Origin: Bacteroidota bacterium
GTDB lineage: Bacteria; Bacteroidota; Ignavibacteria; OLB7
DNA length: 55,196 bases
Reading direction: 5' to 3'
Assembly (NCBI GenBank): GCA_018266795.1
Contig: JAFDZV010000041.1
Coordinates: 1-55,196 of the forward strand
Position 1 is the first letter of the stretch, and each line of letters opens with the position of its first letter. The translations under genes were made by a program, and so were the position numbers. The notes below the pieces were generated by a model. The model did not search any database. It saw only the letters and a list, made by a program, of their open reading frames with translations, and had not been told where the DNA came from. Shown piece by piece: positions 25,231 to 34,481 of this stretch.

Positions 25231-26757
25231 TTATCCCGCCAGGCCGCACGCGGTCAGGTAGTCGCTCGCAAACAGGGCACGCATCGGCGGCGTGAGGAGC
25301 GCCGCGCGTGCCGCGCACCATTGGTCCGCAGCGGCTCCGTACATGGCGTGCACCCGGGCCGGTGTGAAGTTGTCCATCTGCCCCCAGTGGAGCGTGTACG
25401 GGATTCCCTCCCTCTCGAGATCGTTCCAGACGCGATTGTAGAACGCCACCGTCCTGTCCGAATACGCTGCATTGAACTCCACCGTGCAGGTGATCGGGAA
25501 ACGGGTGAAGCCGAGCGTTGCCCCGGACCGCTTCACGTAGCGGAATGCCATCACGCCGGCGAAGGAATCGATCTCCGGCTGCGCCGCAAGCAGCAGATCC
25601 AGCACGCGCGCGGAGTCCGTATGCGCCACGCCGAACTCCATGCTCATCCCCTTGCCGTGTGTGGTCGTGCTGGTGAAGATCTCACCCGGTATTCCCCACT
25701 GCTGGTCGTACGTTGGATACTGCGAGCCGATAAGCGCGTTGGCGATCGTGGCGATCACACCTCCCGGCAGCAGATTGGTGAGCTGCCCCACAACCGCGAG
25801 CAGACTGTCGCCCGGGCCAAGCCCGCCGCTCGTCGTGAACGGCTTCGGATAGTCCTCCCGATACGGGCGCTTGTACATCGTGGTAACGTATGCACCCCCC
25901 GCCACATCGTGCGGGTTGAACACCACCTCGAAATGCCACGGCGTCTCCTGCGGATGCGGAAGCTGAAGGCCGGTGAAGTTCAGCGTGTTCATCGCATTCC
26001 GAAGCGCGGAGTCCGCAGGCATCCTGCGGCGCGAGGCCTCCAGCAGATAGAGCGGCACGGTCTCCAGCATCATCGCGTGCACCAGGCCGAAACTTCCGAA
26101 GCTCACCAGCACGGCGTTGAACAGCCCATCGTCGCGAACAAGCTCCGCGCCAAGGCGCGCGATGAAATCATCGGAGACAACGGGATACGATGCGCGCTCC
26201 AGCCAGACGGTGCGCTCCGGGCTCACGATCAATTGAATGCCGACCACGTACTCGGTCATCGATCCGAATCCGAACGCGGAACCGTGCGTCCCCGTGGCAA
26301 CGGCGCCGGCAATGGTCTGGCCGTTGCTTGCACCGGAGGTCGGCAGCGCACGGCCGCGGGCGGCAAGCCGTTCGTTCAACTCCTGCACGCCGACACCGCA
26401 CTGCGCGAAGTAAAGGCTTGCGGGGTCGCCCCTGTATGAGGGCGAGATGCTCGCCGCCGCGAGCGTGAAGCTCCAGTTGAGCTGCCGGGTATCGATCAGC
26501 CATCCATCGGTGACCGCGGCGCGAGAGAGCGACCATGTGCCGCCGAACGCGCGGAGGCGCACTCCGCGCTGCGACGCCTCGCCCATGATGCGCCGCAGTT
26601 CCGCAATGGTCAACTGCAGATCGCCCAGCATGTTCGAGACAGGCGCGGGCGGATTGTAGATCTCGTAGAGCCGCTGGATCTTCTGGGTGACATTCTCGTG
26701 CCGGTTCATCCAGTCGTCCTGCGGCGTTGTCATCACGATTCTCGCCGAACGTGCCAT
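25231..26757 (-). CDS. FAD-linked oxidoreductase of the sugar-lactone oxidase (VAO) family
   Basis: The 508-residue protein starts at the ATG at 26757 after GGAAGGCATC; a TTG four codons earlier is the only alternative. Residues about 55-240 form the FAD_binding_4 domain. Its motif NGQTIAGAVATGTHGSAFG lies near residues 144-162, and THG is the usual FAD contact in aldonolactone oxidases. The C-terminal part ends with a YTLHWGQMDNF phrase, comparable to the HWAK/HWGK motif that binds substrate in L-gulono- and D-arabinono-lactone oxidases. No signal peptide is present. The likely reaction is oxidation of a sugar lactone or alditol with oxygen; the substrate is unknown. The Bor-like lipoprotein gene lies 60 bases upstream on the same strand. 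Confidence 0.88.
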   Translation of the reverse strand: MARSARIVMTTPQDDWMNRHENVTQKIQRLYEIYNPPAPVSNMLGDLQLTIAELRRIMGEASQRGVRLRAFGGTWSLSRAAVTDGWLIDTRQLNWSFTLAAASISPSYRGDPASLYFAQCGVGVQELNERLAARGRALPTSGASNGQTIAGAVATGTHGSAFGFGSMTEYVVGIQLIVSPERTVWLERASYPVVSDDFIARLGAELVRDDGLFNAVLVSFGSFGLVHAMMLETVPLYLLEASRRRMPADSALRNAMNTLNFTGLQLPHPQETPWHFEVVFNPHDVAGGAYVTTMYKRPYREDYPKPFTTSGGLGPGDSLLAVVGQLTNLLPGGVIATIANALIGSQYPTYDQQWGIPGEIFTSTTTHGKGMSMEFGVAHTDSARVLDLLLAAQPEIDSFAGVMAFRYVKRSGATLGFTRFPITCTVEFNAAYSDRTVAFYNRVWNDLEREGIPYTLHWGQMDNFTPARVHAMYGAAADQWCAARAALLTPPMRALFASDYLTACGLAG

Positions 26758-26817
26758 GATGCCTTCCAATTATGAAGAGTGGTTCCGATACGGGATGCTT
26801 GCGAACGCGGGGCCGTG

Positions 26818-27132
26818 CTACTGCGGGCCGTCGGGCGGCGGGCAATCCTTGCCGCAGCTCCATTCCACATCCATCGGCGCCCAGAAGCCGAGTGTGACCG
26901 CGGTGATGAGCGTGTAGCCGAAGTTGGTGGTGACACGCACGCTGTGCAGCGTGCCGCTCTTGCAGTTGTCCGGCACAACGGATTCCTGAATCAGACCCCA
27001 TGCCAGCGAGTGAATGGTTCTGTGGCGATAACCGCCGCCGTCCTGGCCGGTTGCCTCCACGCGTGCATGGTAGCATCCGGACAGGAGCGCCATCACTGCA
27101 AGGAGTACGAATGCTGATAGCTGTCTGGGCAT
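26818..27132 (-). CDS. Bor/Iss-like small lipoprotein
   Basis: The 104-residue protein starts at the ATG at 27132; upstream in-frame codons have no ribosome-binding site. The signal peptide ends in a lipobox (LLSGC, Cys near residue 19). The mature part follows the Bor pattern: 'HRTIHSLAWGLI', a short Cys-containing turn (PDNCKSG), then 'TTNFGYTLITAVTLGFWAPMDVEWSC', where Bor has SF.N.L...T.GIYTP..V...C. Bor/Iss are surface lipoproteins linked to serum resistance in E. coli; outside that setting the role is unknown. It precedes the oxidase gene on the same strand. Confidence 0.75.
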   Translation of the reverse strand: MPRQLSAFVLLAVMALLSGCYHARVEATGQDGGGYRHRTIHSLAWGLIQESVVPDNCKSGTLHSVRVTTNFGYTLITAVTLGFWAPMDVEWSCGKDCPPPDGPQ

Positions 27133-27157
27133 GACATTCTCCGGTTGAGTGTTTGAA

Positions 27158-27209
27158 GTTCCTGGCAACAGGCTGATCCGGCAATCCACGGCCTCTCGCA
27201 ACCAGGAAC
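27158..27209 (+). repeat. Possible diverged copy E of the intergenic element
   Basis: The ends GTTCCTGG and CCAGGAAC are perfect 8-bp inverted repeats. The first 11 bases (TTCCTGGCAACA region) match copy D, and CCGGCAAT..ACGGCC recalls the common core. At 52 bases it is shorter than the others, so it may be a deleted copy. Confidence 0.5.
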
Positions 27210-27427
27210 CTGGTTCTTTGTACGCTCGCCTGCGGCTCGCTGTAGTGCCTGGTCAGGTGCAGGAACAGGCAGAGCGGAGGAGAACAACATCCTGTCCGGT
27301 CGGGAACCCTTGGGTCTACAACACAATATGAGTCCGCACTTCGGCGGAAGGTCTACGCATGAACTACGTACATCGCACCGCGGAAAGGATAGGTCGCATT
27401 GCGATAGGTATGCCAGCACGCGCCCGG

Positions 27428-29047
27428 CTACGAAGGATCCGCCGCGGACCAGTTGCCGGGAAGCGATCCGTTGTTCGTCAGCAGGCCGGTAAGGAGCGCG
27501 TGCAGCTCCTTCTGCCGCGCGCTCACACTCGCGGGAACCGCCGCGGAGCCGGAGCCTACCGGGAGAAGGTTGGTGATCTCGTGCGGATCGTTGGCGAGAT
27601 CGTACAGTTCGTACTGAACGCTGCCGGCCACCACGCCCGGCTGCCACGGCGGGTTGATGCCGGTCGGGTTGCTCGGATTGAACGTCGGGATGGCGGGGTC
27701 CGGCTGGAAATAGACCGCATACTTCCACTCCTTCGTCACCACGGCACAGATGACGTTGGCAATCCCGGAGGGGCTCACGGGAAAGTTGTAGCCTGTATAA
27801 AAGGTGAAGAGGATGGCATCCTGCGTGGGCGCGGTTGGATCGGTTATCGTTGCGGAGAAGTCGATCCCCTGCGGTGGATACTGAAGGCCGAGCGAGCCGA
27901 CATCCACGCCGGCGATGGTGGCGATGGTGGTTGGAAGGTCGATCAACGATACAAGCTCGTGACACTCCGCCGGCTCCGTGAAGAGCACCGGATTGCTGAT
28001 CACCAGCGGGATGTTGATCGTCTCCTCGTAGCACGTGTTCATCTTCTCGCGCAAGCCGCCGTGCGCCATCCCCATCTCGCCGTGATCGGCCGTGCGGATG
28101 ATGAGGGTGGAGTTCAGTTGATCCGGAGTCATCGCCTCCAGTATCTGCCCGATCAACGCATCCGGCAGCGTGTGGAGATAGGCGTAGAACTTCAGGAAGT
28201 TCAGCGGCTCGTCGCCGGAGAGGGGGCCGCCGTCGTAGCCGTTCAGATAGTTCAACTGCGCCCACGGCTTCGTGGAGAGATCGTCGCAGCCGTATGACGT
28301 TGGAAGCTGGAAGCCCTGATAGTCCTCGAAGTCCGAGAGGCTGTAGCCGGCGTCGGCAAGACAGTCCGGGTACACCGACACATCGTGCGGATTTACCAGC
28401 GAGACAATGAGACAGAAGGGCTGCGTGGCGTTCTGATTGTTCCGGATGAACTCCAGCACTCCCTCCTGATTCTCTTCATCCAGAAGGCCGGTGCCGGTTA
28501 CGATGCGGCTGTCGTTGGCGCCGACGCCTCCCCCCAGATTTGCAAGATCGCCTGCGTCCGGGCTGGAGCCCTGCACCAGCGCGGTCCCCATGTCCGGTGA
28601 GGTCCAGCCGCCGAAACCGTACAGGCTTCCCATCTGCGTGTCCTCCCCCTCCGCCGTCTGCTGATTCTGCTGGCTCTGCACCCCGGCCCACTCAACGGCG
28701 AACTGATCGAACTCATTCGTGAGATGCCACTTCCCCTTGTATGCCACATTGTATCCGGCGCTGTTCAATATCGTGGCAAGATTAGCCATGTCGCCCGAAA
28801 GCGTGTTGCCGTACGGTATCACCTGGTTGACCATCGGATACGTTCCGGAGATCATCGCGGCGCGGCTGGCCCAGCAGGGGGATGTGTTGATGTACATCCG
28901 CCTGTAGGTGATGCCGGTTGCGCGAAGCTTCTCGAACGCAGGGAGATTCTCCTTCGCCCAGCCGTGCGGGAAGTCACGGATCTCCCGCTGCTGATCGGTC
29001 ATGATGATGATGATGTTCGGCTTCGCAGGAAGCGTTGCAGTGCTCAT
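27428..29047 (-). CDS. Sulfatase (alkaline-phosphatase superfamily), cytoplasmic form
   Basis: This 539-residue protein has the sulfatase N-terminus NIIIIMTDQQR (metal-binding Asp18) and the active-site segment SPCWASRAAMISG. Cys58 in a C-x-A-S-R context is the residue that would be turned into formylglycine by FGE or an anaerobic maturase. GKWH at 105-108 supplies the usual Lys and His ligands, and ADHGEMGMAHGG near residue 322 the second metal pair. These match the arylsulfatase/choline-sulfatase class. There is no signal peptide, so it would act in the cytoplasm. The start ATG has GAGAG eight bases before it. Substrate unknown; no maturase is in the window. Confidence 0.92.
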   Translation of the reverse strand: MSTATLPAKPNIIIIMTDQQREIRDFPHGWAKENLPAFEKLRATGITYRRMYINTSPCWASRAAMISGTYPMVNQVIPYGNTLSGDMANLATILNSAGYNVAYKGKWHLTNEFDQFAVEWAGVQSQQNQQTAEGEDTQMGSLYGFGGWTSPDMGTALVQGSSPDAGDLANLGGGVGANDSRIVTGTGLLDEENQEGVLEFIRNNQNATQPFCLIVSLVNPHDVSVYPDCLADAGYSLSDFEDYQGFQLPTSYGCDDLSTKPWAQLNYLNGYDGGPLSGDEPLNFLKFYAYLHTLPDALIGQILEAMTPDQLNSTLIIRTADHGEMGMAHGGLREKMNTCYEETINIPLVISNPVLFTEPAECHELVSLIDLPTTIATIAGVDVGSLGLQYPPQGIDFSATITDPTAPTQDAILFTFYTGYNFPVSPSGIANVICAVVTKEWKYAVYFQPDPAIPTFNPSNPTGINPPWQPGVVAGSVQYELYDLANDPHEITNLLPVGSGSAAVPASVSARQKELHALLTGLLTNNGSLPGNWSAADPS

Positions 29048-29454
29048 GGTCTCTCGGGAAAACCGGACGTTCTGGATGAGGGTTGGGGATGGCGCGAATG
29101 TACGTACATGGATTCACTTCTCGCACATCAGGCTGCACTACCGATAGGTCCGGTTCAAGAAGCTGGATCCTCACAATGGGAAATATCTCGCCATCGCGGC
29201 CGTGGAGCATCCGTCGCTCTACAGCAACCCGGCAGTCCGAAGCGTTACGCTGCTCCCCATCGCTCCGTACGCGATCAAGGCACGTTGAGACGGATGCCGC
29301 GGCCTCCGCTGGATTTCCGGCACGGTTCCTGACGCAGATCATCGTACGGCGACGGTTGCGGATCTATGTTCGTCTCGAACGTGAAGCCGGCATCAACCGG
29401 CCCTCCGTTCGAGACGAACGTGGAACCGATGGAATCGAACATGGAGCGATGCCG
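29048..29454. other. Divergent intergenic region with a strong inverted repeat
   Basis: These 407 bases separate the sulfatase start from the membrane-protein start. No gene is supported. The inverted repeat at 29368-29419 dominates the part nearer the membrane protein. Confidence 0.5.
29368..29419. promoter_or_regulatory. Paired 14-bp palindromes, candidate operator or leader hairpin
   Basis: GTTCGTCTCGAACG (29368-29381) is a perfect inverted repeat of CGTTCGAGACGAAC (29406-29419), and each arm contains a palindromic GTTCG-N3-CGAAC site. The 24-base loop holds an inner GCCGG/CCGGC stem. The block ends 35 bases before the membrane-protein start, so it may be two repressor sites or a folded leader. 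Confidence 0.6.
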
Positions 29455-30180
29455 ATGAGTCCGAACGAATCGTACAAGCCCGCCCTCCGTCTGGGGCGAG
29501 CCGGGGCCGCCCTCTCCCTCAGTGGATTGCTCCTCTCCGGACCGATCGGCATGATGGTGGTTGCAGTGGTTGGGTCGCAGCCGGAATGGCAGGGAGCGCG
29601 GAACTTCGTTCGGCACTTCCATCCAATACAGATCGTTCCCTTTCTCTTCGGCTTTGCGCTGGTTGGCGGGAGCGTGATGTTGATGTCCGCGGTACACGTT
29701 CTCGGAGACCAACGTCTTCGGGCGCGCACGACGGCGGCGCTGATCTTCACGTCAGCATTCGCCGCGTTCATCTTCTTCAACTATCTCACGCAAACCGCGT
29801 TCGTGCCGTCGCTTGCCGGACACTATTCGCCGGAGTCCGATCCCATCATCAGCACATTCACACTCTCCAACCCGCGATCGCTTTCATGGGGAATCGAGAT
29901 GTGGGGCTACGCGCTTCTGGGCGTGGCCACATGGCTTGCTGCGCCGGTGTTCAATCGCGGCGGCATCGAACGGGCATGCGCGGCGTTGATGGTGATCAAC
30001 GGAATCGTCAGCGTTGCCGGCGCCGCAATCGTGCTGGTTGATCCGGGCCTGCTGTTGAGCGCCCCGGGCATGATCTGCTTCATCGGCTGGAACATCCTCT
30101 ATGCCGCCATGCTCCTCTCGATCATGATCGCGTTTCGTTCGCGCGCGGCGAAGCCGGCCGGCGCGGCGGCGGTGCAGTGA
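29455..30180 (+). CDS. Six-helix membrane protein, unknown function
   Basis: The 241-residue protein is started at the second ATG of ATGCCGATG (29455), because GGAG lies 8 bases before it; the first ATG at 29449 is too close. Six hydrophobic segments are visible (for example LSLSGLLLSGPIGMMVVAVVG, FIFFNYLTQTAF, and a last GWNILYAAMLLSIMIAF). It has a basic tail. It resembles small multi-helix proteins annotated DUF4386-like, but I cannot place it firmly. It is probably in the inner membrane. It is controlled from the palindrome-rich leader at 29368-29419 and is convergent with the next gene. Confidence 0.75.
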   Translation: MSPNESYKPALRLGRAGAALSLSGLLLSGPIGMMVVAVVGSQPEWQGARNFVRHFHPIQIVPFLFGFALVGGSVMLMSAVHVLGDQRLRARTTAALIFTSAFAAFIFFNYLTQTAFVPSLAGHYSPESDPIISTFTLSNPRSLSWGIEMWGYALLGVATWLAAPVFNRGGIERACAALMVINGIVSVAGAAIVLVDPGLLLSAPGMICFIGWNILYAAMLLSIMIAFRSRAAKPAGAAAVQ

Positions 30181-30260
30181 GCGCCGGACCGTGCCCAGCC
30201 GTACAGCACCGCTCGATTCCCCGGCGCAGCAATGGCGCACGCACCCCGGAAGCGCATGAT

Positions 30261-32351
30261 CTACCGGCCAACGATCACCACCGCGCGTGCGCAGGTCCGG
30301 CTTCCGGCATGCAGGCGGCAATAGTAGATGCCGCCCGGAAGTCCCGCCGCATCGATGCGCGCCATGTGCATGCCGGCCGTAGTGCGGCCGCCTGCAAGCG
30401 TCCGGATGGTGCGGCCAAGCGGATCGAGGAGCGTGAGGCTCACGGCGCCATCGTACGGCAGCGAGTAGCCGATCGAAGCGGAACCGGTGACGGGATTCGG
30501 CGTGGGATCCATGAGCGATGCCGCGTCCGCAGCCGCGGCAACCTCCGGAACGGCAAGCGCCTTCTCCGAGATGCGATACAGTACGCCCGAACGCGTCGAG
30601 GCATAGAGATTGTCTCCCACCACGGCCATGTTCGCGATCCTGGGATCGCCCAGACCATCATTCACCCCCTTCCACGTTTCGCCGTTGTCCGCCGAGCGGA
30701 AGACGCCGTCCGCGTCGGTACCAGCGTACAGATCCCCTCCGGCCTCGGCGACCGCCCGGATCGACCTGCCGTGCAGATCGGCGACCTCCGTCCAGGGAAG
30801 TGCGCCGTCGGGCGAGCTGTACAGCCCGTGAACCGCGAGCGCCCAGAATCCGGAGCGCGTGGATGCAACACCATTGAGGTTGCCGCCGCGTTGATAGAAG
30901 GGATCGTTCGGATCGTACGGCCACGTCCATGTGTAGCCGCTGTCGGTGGAGCGCCAGATGATGAAGTCGTTCGTTCCGATCAGCGTAGTTCCATCAGTGG
31001 CCATGGAAGACATCGGCGTATTGGAGGTATCGGTTTTCCAGTATGTCAACTCCCCATCACGGTTCGCGGCGCGATACGTGTTGCCGGCCGTTGAGACCAC
31101 GTAGAGGAATGGTCCGGAGGTCACGAGCGCATCGTAGGTATTGTTGAGCCAGCCGGCGGCTGCCTGGCTCCAGTGTCCCCCACTGTCGGTTGAGAGATAC
31201 ACGGCCCATGGCGTTCCCATCACCAGTTTCCCCTGCAATTCCGCGAGCGACTTCACACCGAACAGGGATGATGTCTCATTCAGGCGTGTCCATGAATCGT
31301 CCAGCGCGGAAAGGGCGTAGATGCCGGCCTCCGTGCCGACCAGCAGCCGATCGCCGAACGGAAGGAGCGCCGTTGGCGACAACGCCGTGAGACCTCGGTT
31401 CGCGGTGGTCCATGTATGCCCGCCGTCGGCGGTGCGAACGATGTTGGCGTTGTACACGTTCGCCGCAAGCAGATAGCCCGGGCCGGCAACAACGGCGCTC
31501 ACATTCGGCGTTGTCACTAACGAGTCCCAGGAGTAGCCATGATCGGTTGAACGAAGCAGCGCGTTCCCCGCCGTTGTAGCGAATATCACACCGTTCTGTA
31601 TCGTGAAGCCGCGAGCCTTTTCCGTGGCGGCAGATGATACCCTCTCCCAGTTCTCTCCCGCATCCGTTGAGCGGATCAATCCCCCCGAATCGTCCAGGCC
31701 TGCAATCACCGTATCTCCATCAACAATTACCGCATCAGCATGTTGCGGAACGCCGTCGATCCGCACCTCCTCCCACGTGTATGCTCCATCGGTGGAACGC
31801 ATGAACGCGACCGGAGTGCATGCGAACGCCGACGTGCGGCCGATCGCCAGCCGGACGCGCCACATGTCGCTCATGCCGATTCCGTCGATCCCCTCGACAA
31901 CTCCGGACGGCCAGATGAAGAAGGTGGAGTCCGCACCCAATGCCACCACTCTGCCTGCATATGCCTCGATCTGGTAGATGTATGCCGTTGAGCCCGTGGC
32001 GGGACGGCTCCACGTTGCGCCGCCGTCCATCGAGCGATGGATCCCTGATCCGGTTGCAGCATAGATCGTGTCGCCGGTGGCTGCGAAATCGTTCACATCG
32101 ACATTCGATCCGATCTCTCCCTCCACCGCATGCCACTGCGCTCCGCCGTCCGTGGATCTGAACAGGCCGTGACCCCGGGTGCCGGCAAGAACCGCGCTCC
32201 CGGCACGATGGAACGCGTTCACGAATCCACCCTCAGGCGCACCGAGCGGAAGCCACCGCCGTTGCTGTGCGGTTGCGGACGATGCGGGCAGGAACGTGGC
32301 GGCCAGTGCAATACCGAGAGTGAAGCGTAGGAACATATCGCTCATCATCAT
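30261..32351 (-). CDS. Secreted BNR/Asp-box beta-propeller protein with T9SS sorting tail
   Basis: The 696-residue protein starts at 32351 or the next codon(s) (ATGATGATG); GGAGAA is 6-9 bases before. It has a signal peptide (hydrophobic residues 10-25, cleavage ATA-Q). About ten blades carry Asp-box motifs such as LFRSTDGGAQW, IHRSMDGGATW, IRSTDAGENW and LLRSTDHGYSW (consensus S-x-D-x-G-x-x-W), the sialidase/Ycf48-like 'photosystem II stability' pattern. The C-terminal 80 residues begin DPTPNPVTGSASIGYSLP and end in a YYCRLHAGS.. strand, a T9SS type A sorting tail. No sialidase catalytic residues are evident, so binding or structural roles are more likely. An A/T-rich stretch (AAGTTTTTTTCGG) precedes the ribosome-binding site. 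Confidence 0.9.
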   Translation of the reverse strand: MMMSDMFLRFTLGIALAATFLPASSATAQQRRWLPLGAPEGGFVNAFHRAGSAVLAGTRGHGLFRSTDGGAQWHAVEGEIGSNVDVNDFAATGDTIYAATGSGIHRSMDGGATWSRPATGSTAYIYQIEAYAGRVVALGADSTFFIWPSGVVEGIDGIGMSDMWRVRLAIGRTSAFACTPVAFMRSTDGAYTWEEVRIDGVPQHADAVIVDGDTVIAGLDDSGGLIRSTDAGENWERVSSAATEKARGFTIQNGVIFATTAGNALLRSTDHGYSWDSLVTTPNVSAVVAGPGYLLAANVYNANIVRTADGGHTWTTANRGLTALSPTALLPFGDRLLVGTEAGIYALSALDDSWTRLNETSSLFGVKSLAELQGKLVMGTPWAVYLSTDSGGHWSQAAAGWLNNTYDALVTSGPFLYVVSTAGNTYRAANRDGELTYWKTDTSNTPMSSMATDGTTLIGTNDFIIWRSTDSGYTWTWPYDPNDPFYQRGGNLNGVASTRSGFWALAVHGLYSSPDGALPWTEVADLHGRSIRAVAEAGGDLYAGTDADGVFRSADNGETWKGVNDGLGDPRIANMAVVGDNLYASTRSGVLYRISEKALAVPEVAAAADAASLMDPTPNPVTGSASIGYSLPYDGAVSLTLLDPLGRTIRTLAGGRTTAGMHMARIDAAGLPGGIYYCRLHAGSRTCARAVVIVGR

Positions 32352-33069
32352 ATCGATTCTCCGAAAAAAACTTCTCTCATAACGAACAATGCGCTGCGAT
32401 AATAGCGGCAGCCCCGGCAGACGCGGGTACTCATTTACTACACACGGCCGTGACGAACGTTCACGCATTGCCCGCAACAGCCGAAACTGCAGGCTCTCCG
32501 GCGCTTCGCCCTCCGCGGAGCCCACGATGAAGCGGCGTTCGTCTCTCCTCTGGCACGCTCCCGGCCCCGATCGGCGTGCCACGCGGTACAAGGGTTTGCG
32601 GGCGATCGGCCATCGGGCGAATCACTATCTGAGCGGCGGTTGTGGCGGTTCCTCCACTGTGCAGGAATCGATCGCAACACCGGGACGCATGGGAGCTCCC
32701 GGGTCGTTGGCTGCAGGTTTATCCGAGATCGCCATAACTCGAAGGCAGTCACCACGCAGATGCAGTACGGCATGCAGCACATCACCGAACGGAACGTGGA
32801 TGCCGCTTCCAGCCGTGAGCCTGGAGCCCGGAAGAGCATGCAGCGTGCTACGGATGGAATGGGATTGCGGATGATGCATGCGGTGCGCGAACGATCGCTC
32901 GATCCTGACGGGGATCATGGTAGGAACCCTGCACGCCGGCTACCTTTCACGCAGTCAGGAAACAGAGCGGCGCGGCCGAACGGAAAATGATGTATGGGGA
33001 TTCGCGCGCCGGACGTTGATCAACAGCAACCCGACCCGCCCGATACATCGCGGTGCCGGAGTTCGAACC
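32352..33069. other. Long intergenic region, no feature called
   Basis: These 718 bases separate divergent genes. Open frames here are shadow-like (Arg/Ser/Pro-rich) and lack ribosome-binding sites. It should hold both promoters; I cannot assign boxes. Confidence 0.45.
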
Positions 33070-33924
33070 ATGAAGACAGCACTCCATATCACGATCTGGC
33101 TGCTGGTGCTTGCAGCAGCGGCAACCGGCGTGTTCTATCGAACGCCGGAGCCGCACATCCGGATGACGACGGTCCGCGGCGAGCAGGCCACATATCAGGG
33201 AAGCGGGCTGTACCGATACGACCCCGCTTCGGTGGCACGCGAGGGAATCGTGTGGGACAGCGTCAATCTTCTCATCGGGCTTCCGCTTCTCGCGCTCGGC
33301 ATCCATCTGCGCAGACGCGGCTCACTGCGCGGAAGGCTGCTCCTTGCCGGCCTGTTCTTTTACTTCTTCTACAACTATCTGATGTATGCCACGATGACGG
33401 CGTTCAATCCGTTCTTCCTTGTCTACGTTGCGATCTTCGCGCTGAGCTCCGTTGCATTCGTTGCCAACCTCGGGGAGATAGATGTGGCCGGGCTTCCGGC
33501 CGTGATCACGCCGCGCTTTCCACGGCGCACATTCATTGCGTATTCGATCGGGATGGGAGTGATGATCGCCCTGCTCTGGCTTCGCCTTACGGTCTCGATC
33601 ATGGCCGCCGGAACATTTCCCGCAGAGATCGCCGGCATGAACACGCTGCAAACGCAGGCTATGGATCTGGGAATGATCGTGCCGCTCACGATATCGGCCG
33701 GCCTGTTGCTGTGGCGCCGCAGACCGTGGGGCTACATGCTTGCTGCAATTGTTGCGAGCTTCGGGCTCATGATGTGCATCGTGCTTCCGGCATGGATTGC
33801 CGTGCCGCTGATTCAGGATGGGCGGATCGATCTGGTGGAGGCGGTCCCGTTTCTCGCGGGCTGCGCTCTGGGCCTGACGCTGGCGATATGGTTCGCGCGA
33901 AGCATACGCGAGGTGCGCGCATAA
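33070..33924 (+). CDS. Eight-helix membrane protein, unknown function
   Basis: The 284-residue protein starts at the ATG at 33070 (MKTALHITIW), with CCGGAG 10 bases before. Eight hydrophobic segments are visible, the first near residues 4-22. After that comes a periplasmic loop with TPEPHIRMTTVRGE.ATYQGSGLYRYD, and then paired helices (for example LLLAGLFFYFFYNYLMYA and LAAIVASFGLMMCIVL). The YQGSGLYRYD phrase recurs in a family of hypothetical FCB membrane proteins. It is the first gene of a two-gene set; the next begins 48 bases later. No function is known. Confidence 0.75.
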   Translation: MKTALHITIWLLVLAAAATGVFYRTPEPHIRMTTVRGEQATYQGSGLYRYDPASVAREGIVWDSVNLLIGLPLLALGIHLRRRGSLRGRLLLAGLFFYFFYNYLMYATMTAFNPFFLVYVAIFALSSVAFVANLGEIDVAGLPAVITPRFPRRTFIAYSIGMGVMIALLWLRLTVSIMAAGTFPAEIAGMNTLQTQAMDLGMIVPLTISAGLLLWRRRPWGYMLAAIVASFGLMMCIVLPAWIAVPLIQDGRIDLVEAVPFLAGCALGLTLAIWFARSIREVRA

Positions 33925-33972
33925 CATCCCGCACATTGCGTGGGCATTGCATTCCACAACCGAGGACCAACC

Positions 33973-34329
33973 ATGCGCATCGCACTTGCACTGCTGTTCC
34001 TGATTCACGGCATCGCGCATCTTCCCGGCTTCATCGTGCTGGCACGCGTGGCCACGATGAAGGGGATGCCGTACAGGACAACGATACTTGGAGGAAGAGT
34101 GGATGTTGGCGACATCGGCGCCCGCACGATCGGCCTGCTCTGGCTGCTCGCGGGGGCCGCATTCGTGGCTGCAGGGATCGGCCTCTACGCCGGCGCCGTA
34201 TGGTGGCGATCCGGCGCGCTTGGCGTTGCAGCGTTCTCACTCGTTCTCGGAATTCTCTGCTGGCCCGAGACGCGTATCGGTGTGGTGATCAACGCCGTAA
34301 TCATTGCCGTCATCCTGGGCGTTGTCTGA
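33973..34329 (+). CDS. Small four-helix membrane protein
   Basis: The 118-residue protein starts at the ATG at 33973 after CGAGGACC; 11 earlier in-frame codons are not supported. Four hydrophobic segments span nearly the whole chain, starting IALALLFLIHGIAHLPGFIVLA, then TIGLLWLLAGAAFVAAGIGLY. A 'HGIAHLPGF' motif in helix 1 is common in ABC-transporter-associated or DoxX-like small proteins, but no family is certain. It follows the previous membrane gene by 48 bases and is probably co-transcribed. Confidence 0.75.
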   Translation: MRIALALLFLIHGIAHLPGFIVLARVATMKGMPYRTTILGGRVDVGDIGARTIGLLWLLAGAAFVAAGIGLYAGAVWWRSGALGVAAFSLVLGILCWPETRIGVVINAVIIAVILGVV

Positions 34330-34481
34330 CGATCTCGTTCGGGCCGGATCGCGGCGGCTGCAGCGCCCGTGGCCACGTTGCACTCGCTCGGCCCGGCACC
34401 GCAACACGGAGAGCCTCATATGCCGAGGCGGTGGCATGAACGGCGATGTGCCTGCCGATGATGCACAGGCATTCCGGTCTA

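Noticed and set aside
29368-29419. LexA-type SOS box
   Set aside because: Firmicutes LexA sites are CGAAC-N4-GTTCG; here the half-sites are in the opposite order (GTTCG-N3-CGAAC).
32389-32874. Open frame on the plus strand upstream of the 33070 gene
   Set aside because: It overlaps the promoter side of the BNR propeller gene, lacks a ribosome-binding site and has shadow-like composition.
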